Shown here: positions 46,758-55,946 of the stretch, in pieces
Layout of the letters: each line of letters begins with the position of its first letter
Numbering within the stretch: position 1 is the first letter of the stretch
Origin: Blastopirellula marina DSM 3645
Lineage (GTDB): Bacteria; Planctomycetota; Planctomycetia; Pirellulales; Pirellulaceae
DNA length: 64,000 nucleotides
Assembly: GCF_000153105.1 (NCBI RefSeq)
Contig: NZ_CH672376.1
Span: 814,856-878,855 of the forward strand
Direction: 5' to 3'
Notes under the pieces: model-generated
Seen by the model: only the letters and a program-made list of their open reading frames with translations
Database searches by the model: none
Told to the model about the DNA's origin: nothing
Translations under genes and position numbers: made by a program

Positions 46758-47645
46758 TTACAGTCCGATTTGCGACCAGGACTGGGCCTGAGCGGTCGTG
46801 AGATGCGACAGAATGCGGATTTCGACTTCATCCAGATAGGCGGCGATCCGAAGTTCCAGTTCCGACTTAAACTCGCGATAGACGGTCCAGATTCGCTCAA
46901 AATGCGCGTTCGCTTCCAGCAGAATATTTTGAATGTCGCCACGCTGCTGTTCGCTCAGCTCCATCGTTTTCCAGTTTTCCGGCGTACTGAGCGCCGTGAT
47001 TCGTTGCACGCGCAGCGGCATCGGGTCGCTTCGCAACTGTTGAGCAAAGAGATGAAGTTGCTGTCCTTGGCCGGCCAAGACCTGCAGGCCGTCATTGCGT
47101 GGAGCCTGCGGAGCCGCGGCGTATTGATTCCAATCGCGAGACATCGAAGCGATCAGCGCGTTGAACGTCGGCTCTTCGGCGCCGGTCGCCGTCAGCAGTT
47201 GATCTTTGAACATCCCCAGCGAGACGCCAAAGGTGACCGCCGCAGCGACAAAGATAATCGCCGCCGCTCGTCGCCAAGCGGCGCGATGAAACTCGACGGC
47301 GGAGATCTCACGAATGATTCGGACACCGACGCGCAGCAGAGCTTTGGTGGGATGAAGTTTGCGGTCGGGCGAAGGGTTCTTGAAGCCGACGCTGGTGATT
47401 TGAACTTCGAAAGCGCTATTATTGAGAATGAGCTGGGCGATTTCGCCAAAGAGGAAAAACTCTTCCTCGTGCTCTGGATTTACCAATTGCAGGCGCGTTT
47501 TGGAGACCTCGAGCTCAATCGCGAATCCGGCCATCGATTCATCAAGCAGGCGAACGCGGAATTCCTCGCTGCCGAGCACCAGACGCCCACTTACGTTTTC
47601 CGGCATTACCGGAAAGCGAATCGACGTTCGCCGCTCTACGCCCAT
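46758..47645 (-). CDS. PilZ-domain membrane protein, putative c-di-GMP receptor
   Basis: The 295-residue protein opens with a PilZ-like domain bearing both c-di-GMP contacts: RxxxR at R6-R10 (RRTSIR) and DxSxxG at 35-40 (DESMAG). A single membrane helix follows near 126-145 (AAIIFVAAAVTFGVSLG), then a helical extracytoplasmic region (EANAHFERIWTVYREFKSEL). The order, cytoplasmic sensor then helix then periplasmic stalk, suggests inside-out signalling. Possible clients include the Tad pilus, but no neighbour links them. Gene start ATG 47645. Confidence 0.65.
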   Translation of the reverse strand: MGVERRTSIRFPVMPENVSGRLVLGSEEFRVRLLDESMAGFAIELEVSKTRLQLVNPEHEEEFFLFGEIAQLILNNSAFEVQITSVGFKNPSPDRKLHPTKALLRVGVRIIREISAVEFHRAAWRRAAAIIFVAAAVTFGVSLGMFKDQLLTATGAEEPTFNALIASMSRDWNQYAAAPQAPRNDGLQVLAGQGQQLHLFAQQLRSDPMPLRVQRITALSTPENWKTMELSEQQRGDIQNILLEANAHFERIWTVYREFKSELELRIAAYLDEVEIRILSHLTTAQAQSWSQIGL

Positions 47646-47899
47646 ATTGATGAAATCCGAAAAGATGAAGAGGAGAAGCCGGCGGTATGCGCCTAACTGA
47701 AAGTTAAGCTAAAAACGGAGGGGAGGGGGAAATTTCATAGAATTCCTTGAGGTTCTCCTAATGCTTGGCCTCGGAAAACCCGTTACAACCGTCACAGTAC
47801 GCATCGCGTTTGCCTGGAACGCATCAACTGGCAACAATTAGAAGTTGATTACGTGAAATTCACGTTTCCCTTTCTCGCGCGATTCCGCTAGTCGAAATT

Positions 47900-48796
47900 A
47901 TGACTGTAGAAACTTCTCTTGCTGACCAAGTCATCGCGCGCTATCAGAAAGCGGCGGAGATCAACCTCAGCAATCCCAATCGACACGGCAATCTGATTTC
48001 GCTGCCGGCCGGAAATGACGCCGCCGATGTGATGGTGACCGCCGACTTGCATGGCAATCGACGGAACTTTCAGCGCATTCTAGAACTCGCCGCACTCGAG
48101 CTTCATCCGGAGCGACACCTGGTGCTGCAAGAGGTTTGTCACGGCGGTCCGACTTATCCGCAAGGGGGGGGCTGCATGTCGCACTTGATGTTAGAAGATG
48201 TCGCGCAGTTGGTGAGCCAGTTTCCCTATCGCGTCCATTTTTTGCTGAGCAATCACGAACTGGCCGAAATGGTCGACTTCCCGATCCTGAAAGGGGGGAA
48301 GATGCTCAACTTGATGTTCCGCGCCGGCCTACAAGAGATGTACGGCAATCGGACCGCCGATGTCCGCGACGCCTATCTCCATTTTCTCCGCAGTCTTCCC
48401 ATCGGCGTGAAAGCAGGCAAGCGCCTGTTGATCTGTCACAGCTTGCCCGAAAAGTGCGACCAAAAACCGTTCGATCCGGCCGTGTTTGATCGGCCCCTGG
48501 TCGATGAAGACCTGGCCTGTCAGGGAGATGTCGGTCGACTGGTTTGGGGACGCGATTTTCGCCAAGAAAACGCCGATGCGTTCGCTCGGCAGACAGGCGC
48601 TCAATATTTTCTAACCGGACATGAGCCGTCGACCGACGGATTTCAGACGCCCAACTCGCGGCAGGTGATTCTCGACTGCTGTTGCCAAAACGGTTGCTAC
48701 GCGATCATTCCGGTGGATGATCAGATCAGCTACGGCAAGCTATTGGCCGAAGTCCAACGTCTGCATAAGCCGACGCCTGAAACGTACGGCATGTAA
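47900..48796 (+). CDS. metallophosphoesterase family protein
   Basis: The 298-residue protein carries calcineurin-type metal motifs: TADLHGNRRNF near 47-57 (D-x-H-G-N), SNHELAEM near 115 (N-H-E), a CHS metal ligand (LICHSLPEKC), and a late TGHEP. It has no signal peptide. The Cys-rich end (LDCCCQNGCY) is unusual for the fold. Substrate unknown. It starts a pair with the following membrane protein (10-bp gap). Confidence 0.85.
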   Translation: MTVETSLADQVIARYQKAAEINLSNPNRHGNLISLPAGNDAADVMVTADLHGNRRNFQRILELAALELHPERHLVLQEVCHGGPTYPQGGGCMSHLMLEDVAQLVSQFPYRVHFLLSNHELAEMVDFPILKGGKMLNLMFRAGLQEMYGNRTADVRDAYLHFLRSLPIGVKAGKRLLICHSLPEKCDQKPFDPAVFDRPLVDEDLACQGDVGRLVWGRDFRQENADAFARQTGAQYFLTGHEPSTDGFQTPNSRQVILDCCCQNGCYAIIPVDDQISYGKLLAEVQRLHKPTPETYGM

Positions 48797-48806
48797 GGAA
48801 TCGACC

Positions 48807-49358
48807 ATGTCCGATCTGCGATCCAGTGAGCCAGATTCGCGGCGGAGTCTACCGGGCCGATTCCAAGATTTGAACTTGAGCGGCAAATATATCGCGCGCG
48901 CGATCGCGGCGCTGGTCGCCTTTGCGACGTTCGTCACCGTCGGATTGATCATCGCGCTGACCAGTCTTTACCAAAGCGGCGCAAATCCGTGGTTCGCCGC
49001 TTTGATCATCGGCAGCTTCGCCGCGGTGATTAGCGTCCCGTTCGGCATGTTGCTGGGCGCGATCGTCGCTCAATTTCTGGGGCTGTCAAAGCTGAAGCTT
49101 GCTTGGATGCCGCGGTTCACCATCGCCGGCTTGATGTTCGCGACGTTCCTCTGCTGCGCCGTCGCGACGTTGGCGTATTATGCGATCAACGTCGCCAGCG
49201 ATACTTTGCCGCGACGGTATCTGTTTATCGTCGTCTCGCTCGCGATGCCCCCGTTTTTATTGATTGTCGTCAGCGTCGGTCGTATCGCGCTGCGTTGGCT
49301 TCATCGTCACAGCCATCCCTACAATGCGGAAGTGATTGACGACGACGTCGAGATGTAA
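48807..49358 (+). CDS. four-helix membrane protein
   Basis: ATG 48807 (MSDLRSSEPDSRRSLPG) is 10 bp after the phosphoesterase stop. The product has 183 residues, a polar N-terminus, hydrophobic segments near 32-55, 62-95, 107-132 and 143-165, and an acidic tail ending DDDVEM. No family was recognised. Spacing suggests an operon with the phosphoesterase. Confidence 0.75.
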   Translation: MSDLRSSEPDSRRSLPGRFQDLNLSGKYIARAIAALVAFATFVTVGLIIALTSLYQSGANPWFAALIIGSFAAVISVPFGMLLGAIVAQFLGLSKLKLAWMPRFTIAGLMFATFLCCAVATLAYYAINVASDTLPRRYLFIVVSLAMPPFLLIVVSVGRIALRWLHRHSHPYNAEVIDDDVEM

Positions 49359-49945
49359 GTCGCTTGAGCGCAGCTTTTGTGAAGGACTTCCGATTGTCTT
49401 GACTATTTGCCGCGAAGTTTCCTGCAGCGCCGCCGCGTTACGGATCCCTCATTCTGCCGTACGATTGGCGCTGTTAGTTAATTCGCCAATTCTCGCGCGG
49501 GGAAGTTCTTTGAACAAGTAAGTCACAAGAGAAGACGCGGCAATCGTCAAAATTTGTCTCAATCTCGGGCGGCGGAGTGGCGCAGTCCAGCAACCTGCTT
49601 GCTTCTCTTGAAAGTAATGCATTTTGTAGAAATAGTCGTCATGCTAGTGGAATCATGCATGTAACTGTAATCTCGCAGATTTCCATCTATGCATCGACCG
49701 CGAATCAAAAGCCTGTCGACGCAAATTCTCGAAAATGTTCTTTCTTTAATATTGAAAGCTGCGGATTCAACCTTGTTCTTTCTTCGCTACAACTAGCTCA
49801 GACGCTATCCCATTCGCGTACTGCTCACGTTGTAAACTGCGATTCGCCGCAGGCGGAACAAGGCGTCAGCAGCGATTATAGTGCACGTCACACTTCGAGC
49901 TTTTTGCGATTCTTATCCAATCACGCAATTTCAGCGAGCGAAGGC
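49359..49945. other. intergenic region before the Calx-beta giant
   Basis: About 590 bp. An open frame from 49577 joins the downstream gene but lacks protein-like character, and the gene's own start is better placed at 49946. No repeat or strong hairpin was seen. Confidence 0.5.
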
Positions 49946-52900
49946 ATGGACTTTTCTCTTGTGAACTGGGTCAAATATTTAACGCCTGCGCGGTGTCGTT
50001 ATTCGATGGCGGAAAGTCGAAAGCGACGGAGGCGCCTCTTTCCTGTAGAAGTTTTAGAGGCGCGCAGAGTTCTCGCAACGATGTCGGTCTCTACGATTGA
50101 CGACGGTGTGGTCGATGAAGAGGATTTCGATGGCGAATGGTTTCGGATTTCTCGTAGCGATAGTTCGGGCTGGTACGCGCAAGTTGTGGTCGCGTTCAGC
50201 GGCGATGCTTTGGGTGATTTGCACAGTATTTATAAGATTACTGCCAGTGATGCCCAGCCAATTTCTCTGGGAAGCACGCCCAATGCCGACGGCGAGTATG
50301 TCACCTATATCTCCTGGGATTATGAAGCGAGCGATATTGACCTCTTGGTGCGAGCAAATAACGATATCGATCCGGAGGCTGCGAAACAGTTAAACATTCG
50401 GTTGGTATCGTCTTTTTCCGTCCCTGTTAGCGGTATTTCAGAGAGCTACGAAGGCGCTGGCGCCACTGCGACAATTACCATCAATGAAAGCGACAATTGG
50501 GAAGTTAACGTAACGCCGCAGGAGAGCGTCGCCAGCGAATATGGCGCCGGCGAACCGAATCGCGACGCTGTCATCCGCTTTACGCGTAGCGGCGAAACCG
50601 ATCTGACGCACTCGTTGGCGGTCAAGGTAGAGATTGAACCGGACGAACAAGGAAATCCTTACAGCTTTGTGGGAGTCGACGGAGCTTCCTCCTCGTTGAC
50701 CTGGGATGCGAAAGACAAGCTCTACCGGGGAGTCATTTACATCCGGTCGGGGAGCACGTTCGGTGACTTCAGAATCATTCCTACGAATGACCCGCATCAC
50801 AAATTGGATAGTGAATTACGAATCACAATCCTCGCCTCTGACACGTCCACGCGATCCGGTCTTCCCTATTACACGATCGGTGCCGGCGCCACGGCCGACG
50901 TTACGATCGAAGACAACGACGACTGGACTGTCGATATCGCGGCGATCGATGCGATCGCCGCAGAGTTCGGAACGTCTGAAACGCCGCTGAATAACGGCCT
51001 CCTCCGCATTACTCGCAGCAACGAAACCGATCTAACGCATAGCCTGTCGGTCGCGTTCAAAATTGACGAAAGTACCCAGGCATCGCTGAGTGACTACCAT
51101 CTCGTCTCCAGATACAAGATTCCAGCATATCTCGATGTGGAAGAGCAATGGTACGAATTCAATATTCCGATCTACTATGACAACGAAGGGAAGTTCAATT
51201 ATGCAACGGCGACGATTCCTGGGCAGGAATCGTATGTCGACATCTTCGTCCGCCCGCGAAACGACTCGGAGCATGAAGACCCGGAAGAGGTTGTTTTGAA
51301 ATTACTCCCCAGCGAAGGGAACTCCCAGTACGGCTATCTGCCGTACTACGCAATTGGCGCCGATACGGCGACGGTCAGCATCCATGATCTTGGCGGCGAT
51401 CTGGATCTTCAGATTGGCGAAACGTCGGAAGATCTGCTGTCGGACATTGAGGAGAATGCGAAGGGAGGCCGGATATCCGTCTCCGGCATGGGTGATCGTC
51501 GCCAAATTAGCAAACTCGTTCTACGAGGCAATCAGAGTGAATCGGCTCCAGTAGGCAATTTCACACTTAGCTTCTCCAATCAAAATATTGCGATTTGGTT
51601 AGACGAGTTGGGGACCCAGGAAGTCAAAACAGGAGTAACGCAATTTGCCGACGACTCAGAAATCACGATCTATGTTGAGGGGCTCATCGCTTCCGCCGAC
51701 AATCAGATTGCCCTGGTTTGGAATGAGGAAGGCTATTCGGCGGTAGTCGACACGTTGCTCGTCGATGCTTATCCGGATGTTACGATTTCTCAACCCGAAT
51801 CGATTGTGCCAAGCGAAATACCGGATGGTTTTGTTGTGGAAGGCGATGTGGCGAGATTCTACTTGGAAATCGAATATCCGCTTGCCCATAACGTGACCTT
51901 TTGGGTATCGACTGGTGATGCCGGCAACGCTCAAGTCGACGAAGATTATGTTCAATTCGAGCAGTATGTCACGATCGTGGCAGGGCAAACGAGGGCGGAG
52001 GTCTTTGTGCGAACACTGGCGGATGTCGATCCAACCAGTCAAGACCTGATCGATATTGACGAATCGACTGAGTATTTTGCAGTAGAAGCCTCTTTTGACG
52101 ACACCGTGATTGCCATCCAAAACGCGACTATCGACGATGACTATACGGTCGTCCCGTATCAATACGCGCCAGGCGAGTTTTACTTGCTAATGCGATCCGG
52201 TTCTGGAAGTTCGTCGTTCTTCACGATGGCTCTATTTGGGGATGGCGGAGACGCCATTCATAGCGAAAAGTTTAAAGACGCGGAAAACCTACCCGACAAC
52301 GGTAGCATTGTTTATTTTGACGACTGGACGCCTGGTATTTCCTTTTTCTATGCTGGCGGCGGCATTTTCTACAATCCGACGTACGACGCCGGTGATCGAT
52401 ACGGCGAGATCGTGATTCACAACGGAGGAGAATATTATTTCTCCGATCTTGCCGCCCTGGCGACTGTCAACGAGATTAACAGCAAGGGCGACTTCGACGA
52501 TTACATGGTAAAGCTAAAGACTCGCTATACCGTTGATCAGACGATGAGAGATTTTCGCACCGCATTGCTGACGAAGAATACGCCGGAGCATCGGGAATTG
52601 TTTCGTCTGCTTGATGAATACTATTTTAAAGAAGGATTTCAGGATGTCGTTTCCGCCGAAAATAATCCGCCTCAAGCTTGGGAGTCGCTGACATATGCGA
52701 ACGATACTATCGGATATGCGAATGGTCTGATTGCAAGGGCATTTGAGCAACTTCCCCAAGGGACCCTAGACGAACTCTCGTTTACGCTCCAAAGCGTTGA
52801 GCTCGTAGATGGGAGTGAATTGCTAGGCCAAATTGTTACCGTGAGCATTGAATCCGAGCATCTAATTATCTATCGGCCTCGGCCCGGCGGCGGCTTCGAC

Positions 52901-53428
52901 GCGGCTGTGTTTGCCAGTGGCGCGGCGACGATCGACATTAAAGATGTGGAGTGGAAACATTCGGATCTGGTGGAGATTACAAATTTGGACATCAACATTC
53001 CCACTCTCGTGGAGAGCCTCAGCAACGTGTCGTCAGCACTGGATGCCATCAATGGGTCAAGGCAGTTGTGGAACGGTTTCGCGAGTTCGAATCCGGTGGA
53101 TGGCTTGGAAGCGATCGAAGGCGCGCTGCAAATCGGCGGAATCTTTACGGAAATTGGTGTAGGAGAAATGTTTAGTGTCTATCAGGCGGGTCTCGAAGCG
53201 AGTCGCGAAAAGCTGTCCGAAATTCAGGATGCACTGGTCGTTAGTAATGTGGAAAAGCTAATCGCCTATGCAGCGGGAGCTAACGACAGTCCCCCGGCTG
53301 GCATTAATATTGGAGATATTTCTCTCTGGGCAAACTTGGGAGGGTCCTCTGCTGTTCCATTCAGCACGGCATGGATTATGGCCAATTCTGATTACTTCAA
53401 CGAAGAACTTGATGTTTCGAATCCTTGA
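49946..53428 (+). CDS. large extracellular Calx-beta-domain protein with LEPR-XLL-type N-terminus
   Basis: From ATG 49946 (or 50006) the N-terminus is basic (MAESRKRRRRLFPVEVLEAR) and carries LEARRVLA, a variant of the LEPR-XLL motif that marks giant exported proteins of planctomycetes. The body, 1,160 residues, is acidic and beta-rich. Calx-beta-like modules occur near residues 185-320 and 326-480, sharing the pattern ETDLTHSL in both, and near 610-735 (VTISQPESIV to VDEDYVQFEQYVTIVAGQ). The C-terminal 350 residues are more helical and unassigned. Likely a surface or matrix protein that binds calcium. The following LRR-like gene is 71 bp downstream. Confidence 0.8.
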   Translation: MDFSLVNWVKYLTPARCRYSMAESRKRRRRLFPVEVLEARRVLATMSVSTIDDGVVDEEDFDGEWFRISRSDSSGWYAQVVVAFSGDALGDLHSIYKITASDAQPISLGSTPNADGEYVTYISWDYEASDIDLLVRANNDIDPEAAKQLNIRLVSSFSVPVSGISESYEGAGATATITINESDNWEVNVTPQESVASEYGAGEPNRDAVIRFTRSGETDLTHSLAVKVEIEPDEQGNPYSFVGVDGASSSLTWDAKDKLYRGVIYIRSGSTFGDFRIIPTNDPHHKLDSELRITILASDTSTRSGLPYYTIGAGATADVTIEDNDDWTVDIAAIDAIAAEFGTSETPLNNGLLRITRSNETDLTHSLSVAFKIDESTQASLSDYHLVSRYKIPAYLDVEEQWYEFNIPIYYDNEGKFNYATATIPGQESYVDIFVRPRNDSEHEDPEEVVLKLLPSEGNSQYGYLPYYAIGADTATVSIHDLGGDLDLQIGETSEDLLSDIEENAKGGRISVSGMGDRRQISKLVLRGNQSESAPVGNFTLSFSNQNIAIWLDELGTQEVKTGVTQFADDSEITIYVEGLIASADNQIALVWNEEGYSAVVDTLLVDAYPDVTISQPESIVPSEIPDGFVVEGDVARFYLEIEYPLAHNVTFWVSTGDAGNAQVDEDYVQFEQYVTIVAGQTRAEVFVRTLADVDPTSQDLIDIDESTEYFAVEASFDDTVIAIQNATIDDDYTVVPYQYAPGEFYLLMRSGSGSSSFFTMALFGDGGDAIHSEKFKDAENLPDNGSIVYFDDWTPGISFFYAGGGIFYNPTYDAGDRYGEIVIHNGGEYYFSDLAALATVNEINSKGDFDDYMVKLKTRYTVDQTMRDFRTALLTKNTPEHRELFRLLDEYYFKEGFQDVVSAENNPPQAWESLTYANDTIGYANGLIARAFEQLPQGTLDELSFTLQSVELVDGSELLGQIVTVSIESEHLIIYRPRPGGGFDAAVFASGAATIDIKDVEWKHSDLVEITNLDINIPTLVESLSNVSSALDAINGSRQLWNGFASSNPVDGLEAIEGALQIGGIFTEIGVGEMFSVYQAGLEASREKLSEIQDALVVSNVEKLIAYAAGANDSPPAGINIGDISLWANLGGSSAVPFSTAWIMANSDYFNEELDVSNP

Positions 53429-53499
53429 GATTCTCCTAGTTCAGTTAATTGTCAATCTCGACCATGGTCAACGATCGCATTTTATCTCGGAGTAGTTCA

Positions 53500-54810
53500 A
53501 TGCGCATGCTTGAAGCATCATCCAGCAAACCACTTTTTACGAAGTCGCTTCATCGGCATCTTCAACTTGCCGTTTGCTTTGTGTTGCTGCTTGGTAGCTC
53601 TGCCTGCAGCTTCGCCGACCAAGTCCCCGCGCCGGAACTGATCTCCAAGCACCAGCAACTCGCTGAGAAGATCCGCAGTCTCGGCGGGCAGGCGGTGATT
53701 CGCCGTGAGGAGGGCTCCATGAAAGGACTCATCTCTTTCATTCACCTTGAGGACATCAATTTGGCGGAGCACCCACTAGCCACTCTATTGCCCACCGAAG
53801 AAGTTGCGAAAGTCTGGTTCGGCACGCAGATGGTACAGGAGGCGGAGGTGAAAACGCTTCAGCAGTGTCGGTTGCTCACTGAACTGGGGCTGTCAATGCT
53901 CGTTATTTCCGATCCGCTCCTCGCGGAGGTTGCAAAAATAAAAACGCTGGAAACGCTGGTTCTGAATACGACGCCAGTCTCCGACGCCGGCATCGCCCAC
54001 TTGCAAGGGCATCCGGCGCTGCTGTCGATTCGGCTAGGCGATACGTTTGTAACGACCGCCGGAGTCCGGCAATTGGCTCAGGCGACTCCCCAGTTGAAAG
54101 GGGTAACCTGGTCGACGGTGGAGTCGGAGAAAATGCGTCAGGCGATCATTGGGGCGCGGAATGGCGGATTGATGATTTCGCGGGATGTACATTCGCTGCG
54201 CGATCTATCCACCCCTGGCGGACCACCGCCGCTCAACGATCCGTATCGGCTATTTATTACCCGCGGCTGGAAGCCCAATGAAGAGACAAGAGAAGTGTTT
54301 GGCGTCCTCGGGGCGCCGGCGCCGGTAAGCGTAAATCTGAATATTACCGACGAAGCGGCCTGGGAATCACTTGCTTTTCTTCCCCAGATCGATGAACTGA
54401 AAATCCAACTTCGCAAACGGGCGAGTGAAGCGACCTGGTCGCACTTGCTGGAGATAAAGTCACTCAAAAGACTTAGTATCCCAGAAGGAACGCCGGGGGC
54501 TTTCCTGCGTCAGCTCTCTCAGGTCGCTGGACTTCAGCAGCTCGTGGTTCGCAAAGACGCGTTATTCTTCAAGGACGCGCCGGATATCGATGCGCTGGTG
54601 CAAAGCGGCGTCAAGTTGGAGCGACTTGAACTTGTCGGTTGCAATCTAACGGACAAAATCATCACGAAGATCGCCGCCGCCAAACTGACGAAGGAGTTCG
54701 TCCTGCGCGGCTGTCTTGGAGATTCGGACGAAGCGCTGCAAAAAGCTCGACAGCTGGATCCTCTGCTTCACATTCATCGCGGTGACAAACCGAAGAAAAC
54801 CACAATCTAA
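53500..54810 (+). CDS. secreted leucine-rich-repeat-like protein
   Basis: ATG 53500 has a GGAG 7 bases upstream and gives MRMLEASSSKPLF, then a signal helix (LQLAVCFVLLLGSSACSFA); ATG 53464 is an alternative. The 436-residue product contains irregular LRR units (LETLVLNTTPVSDAGIAHLQ, LLSIRLGDTFVTTAGVRQLA, LERLELVGCNLTDKIITKIA) of the kind common in planctomycete secreted proteins. These units act as binding surfaces. It probably forms an operon with the Calx-beta gene. Confidence 0.75.
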   Translation: MRMLEASSSKPLFTKSLHRHLQLAVCFVLLLGSSACSFADQVPAPELISKHQQLAEKIRSLGGQAVIRREEGSMKGLISFIHLEDINLAEHPLATLLPTEEVAKVWFGTQMVQEAEVKTLQQCRLLTELGLSMLVISDPLLAEVAKIKTLETLVLNTTPVSDAGIAHLQGHPALLSIRLGDTFVTTAGVRQLAQATPQLKGVTWSTVESEKMRQAIIGARNGGLMISRDVHSLRDLSTPGGPPPLNDPYRLFITRGWKPNEETREVFGVLGAPAPVSVNLNITDEAAWESLAFLPQIDELKIQLRKRASEATWSHLLEIKSLKRLSIPEGTPGAFLRQLSQVAGLQQLVVRKDALFFKDAPDIDALVQSGVKLERLELVGCNLTDKIITKIAAAKLTKEFVLRGCLGDSDEALQKARQLDPLLHIHRGDKPKKTTI

Positions 54811-55013
54811 GAGCCACGGCGTGATGCGCTTTTCGAGAAGACTCCGTAAGCGGCATTGGTTCCCGGTAAGCAGTTCGCGGCCATTTCGCCAATTCAAACG
54901 GCGCCATAACCATCGTTGTAGGTCCGTCTGCGGTCTGATGTCTCTGGCCTACTTTGTCGGCCGAGATAGCGGAGCTATCCAGGCCCACAGGACGAGGTTT
55001 GACAAAATAACGC

Positions 55014-55040
55014 GACTTCAAAAGGGGGGATTTTGAAGTC
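55014..55040. terminator. 10-bp hairpin at the end of the DUF2179 gene
   Basis: GACTTCAAAA/TTTTGAAGTC is perfectly paired across a 7-base loop (55024-55030), four bases past the minus-strand stop at 55044. The A/T pairs near the loop and the lack of a long U-tract leave the terminator role uncertain. Confidence 0.5.
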
Positions 55041-55043
55041 CGC

Positions 55044-55616
55044 CTATTTCATTTTCAAAAGCGCTCGCCAGCCGGTGCGATGGGGCAGCGGGACGTTGAG
55101 CCCCTCGTTGTGCGAATGGACAGGCTCCACCGTGTAGAAAATCGTGGGATCGCTTGCGGTCGCGATCTTGAGCAGGCGCTTCAGCTTGCGGCGGCGGCAA
55201 TTCATATAGATCAGCAGCACCGGCCCGTCTCGGCCTTCGCCGGTGAATGTCGTGACCCGTTGGCCCGCTTCACGCAGCGCTTTGGCGGCTTTGGGCCCAT
55301 CATGCGGCGAAATCATCCGCACGACGACATGTCCCATCGCTAGCATCCGCTCAAGTCGAATGCCGACCGCATTGCCGGCGGCAAAACCGCCTGCGTAGGC
55401 GAACAGCAGCATCGGGTTCTCGCCGATTCCCGTAATGACTTGCGAGATCGCAATCGTCCAGACCAGCACCTCAAAAAAGCCGAGGACGACGGACAAGCCG
55501 AGACGTCCCTGCACGACCGAAATCGTTCGTAGCGTTCCGATCGACACATCGACAATGCGTGTGCAGAAAATGAAGATGGCGACGACCCAAACCGGTTGGT
55601 CGACGAGAAACTGCAT
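55044..55616 (-). CDS. DUF2179/DUF5698 (UPF0316) membrane protein
   Basis: The 190-residue protein has three N-terminal membrane segments (residues 8-25, 40-62, 67-88) with the family pattern RIVDVSIGTLRTISVVQGRL, followed by a soluble DUF2179 domain (GQRVTTFTGEGRDGPVLLIY) of the YitT C-terminal type that ends cytosolically. The function of UPF0316 is not established. Confidence 0.85.
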   Translation of the reverse strand: MQFLVDQPVWVVAIFIFCTRIVDVSIGTLRTISVVQGRLGLSVVLGFFEVLVWTIAISQVITGIGENPMLLFAYAGGFAAGNAVGIRLERMLAMGHVVVRMISPHDGPKAAKALREAGQRVTTFTGEGRDGPVLLIYMNCRRRKLKRLLKIATASDPTIFYTVEPVHSHNEGLNVPLPHRTGWRALLKMK

Positions 55617-55946
55617 AAAGGGGCTCAGAAGTCAGGCGTTGCAGGGGGGGTAAAGCGAGATTGTCGCGAACATTAACTAGCGCGCTAACCCCATTGCCTG
55701 ATTTGGTGGGGGATAAGCTGCTTTTCTACACGTTTGGCTGCGCCAATATTCACAGACGGGGCGGAACTGCCCCAGATCAGTTCCGCGAGAGAGCGGCAAA
55801 TTGCGGGTTTCTGGTCGAATTGCGGCCGAAGTTGGCGGCAATTTCACCCAACCGATTTCAAGGAGAGGCGCAACGCGCTTTAATCGGACGGCGTGGCGTG
55901 TTATTGTGAATTTCCCGCCTGTTATTACCTTCCTGGGAGTTTTCGC
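55617..55946. other. intergenic region upstream of the sulfatase
   Basis: About 330 bp between divergent genes. No ORF with coding character and no recognised motif apart from the GGGAG ribosome site just before the sulfatase GTG. Confidence 0.5.
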
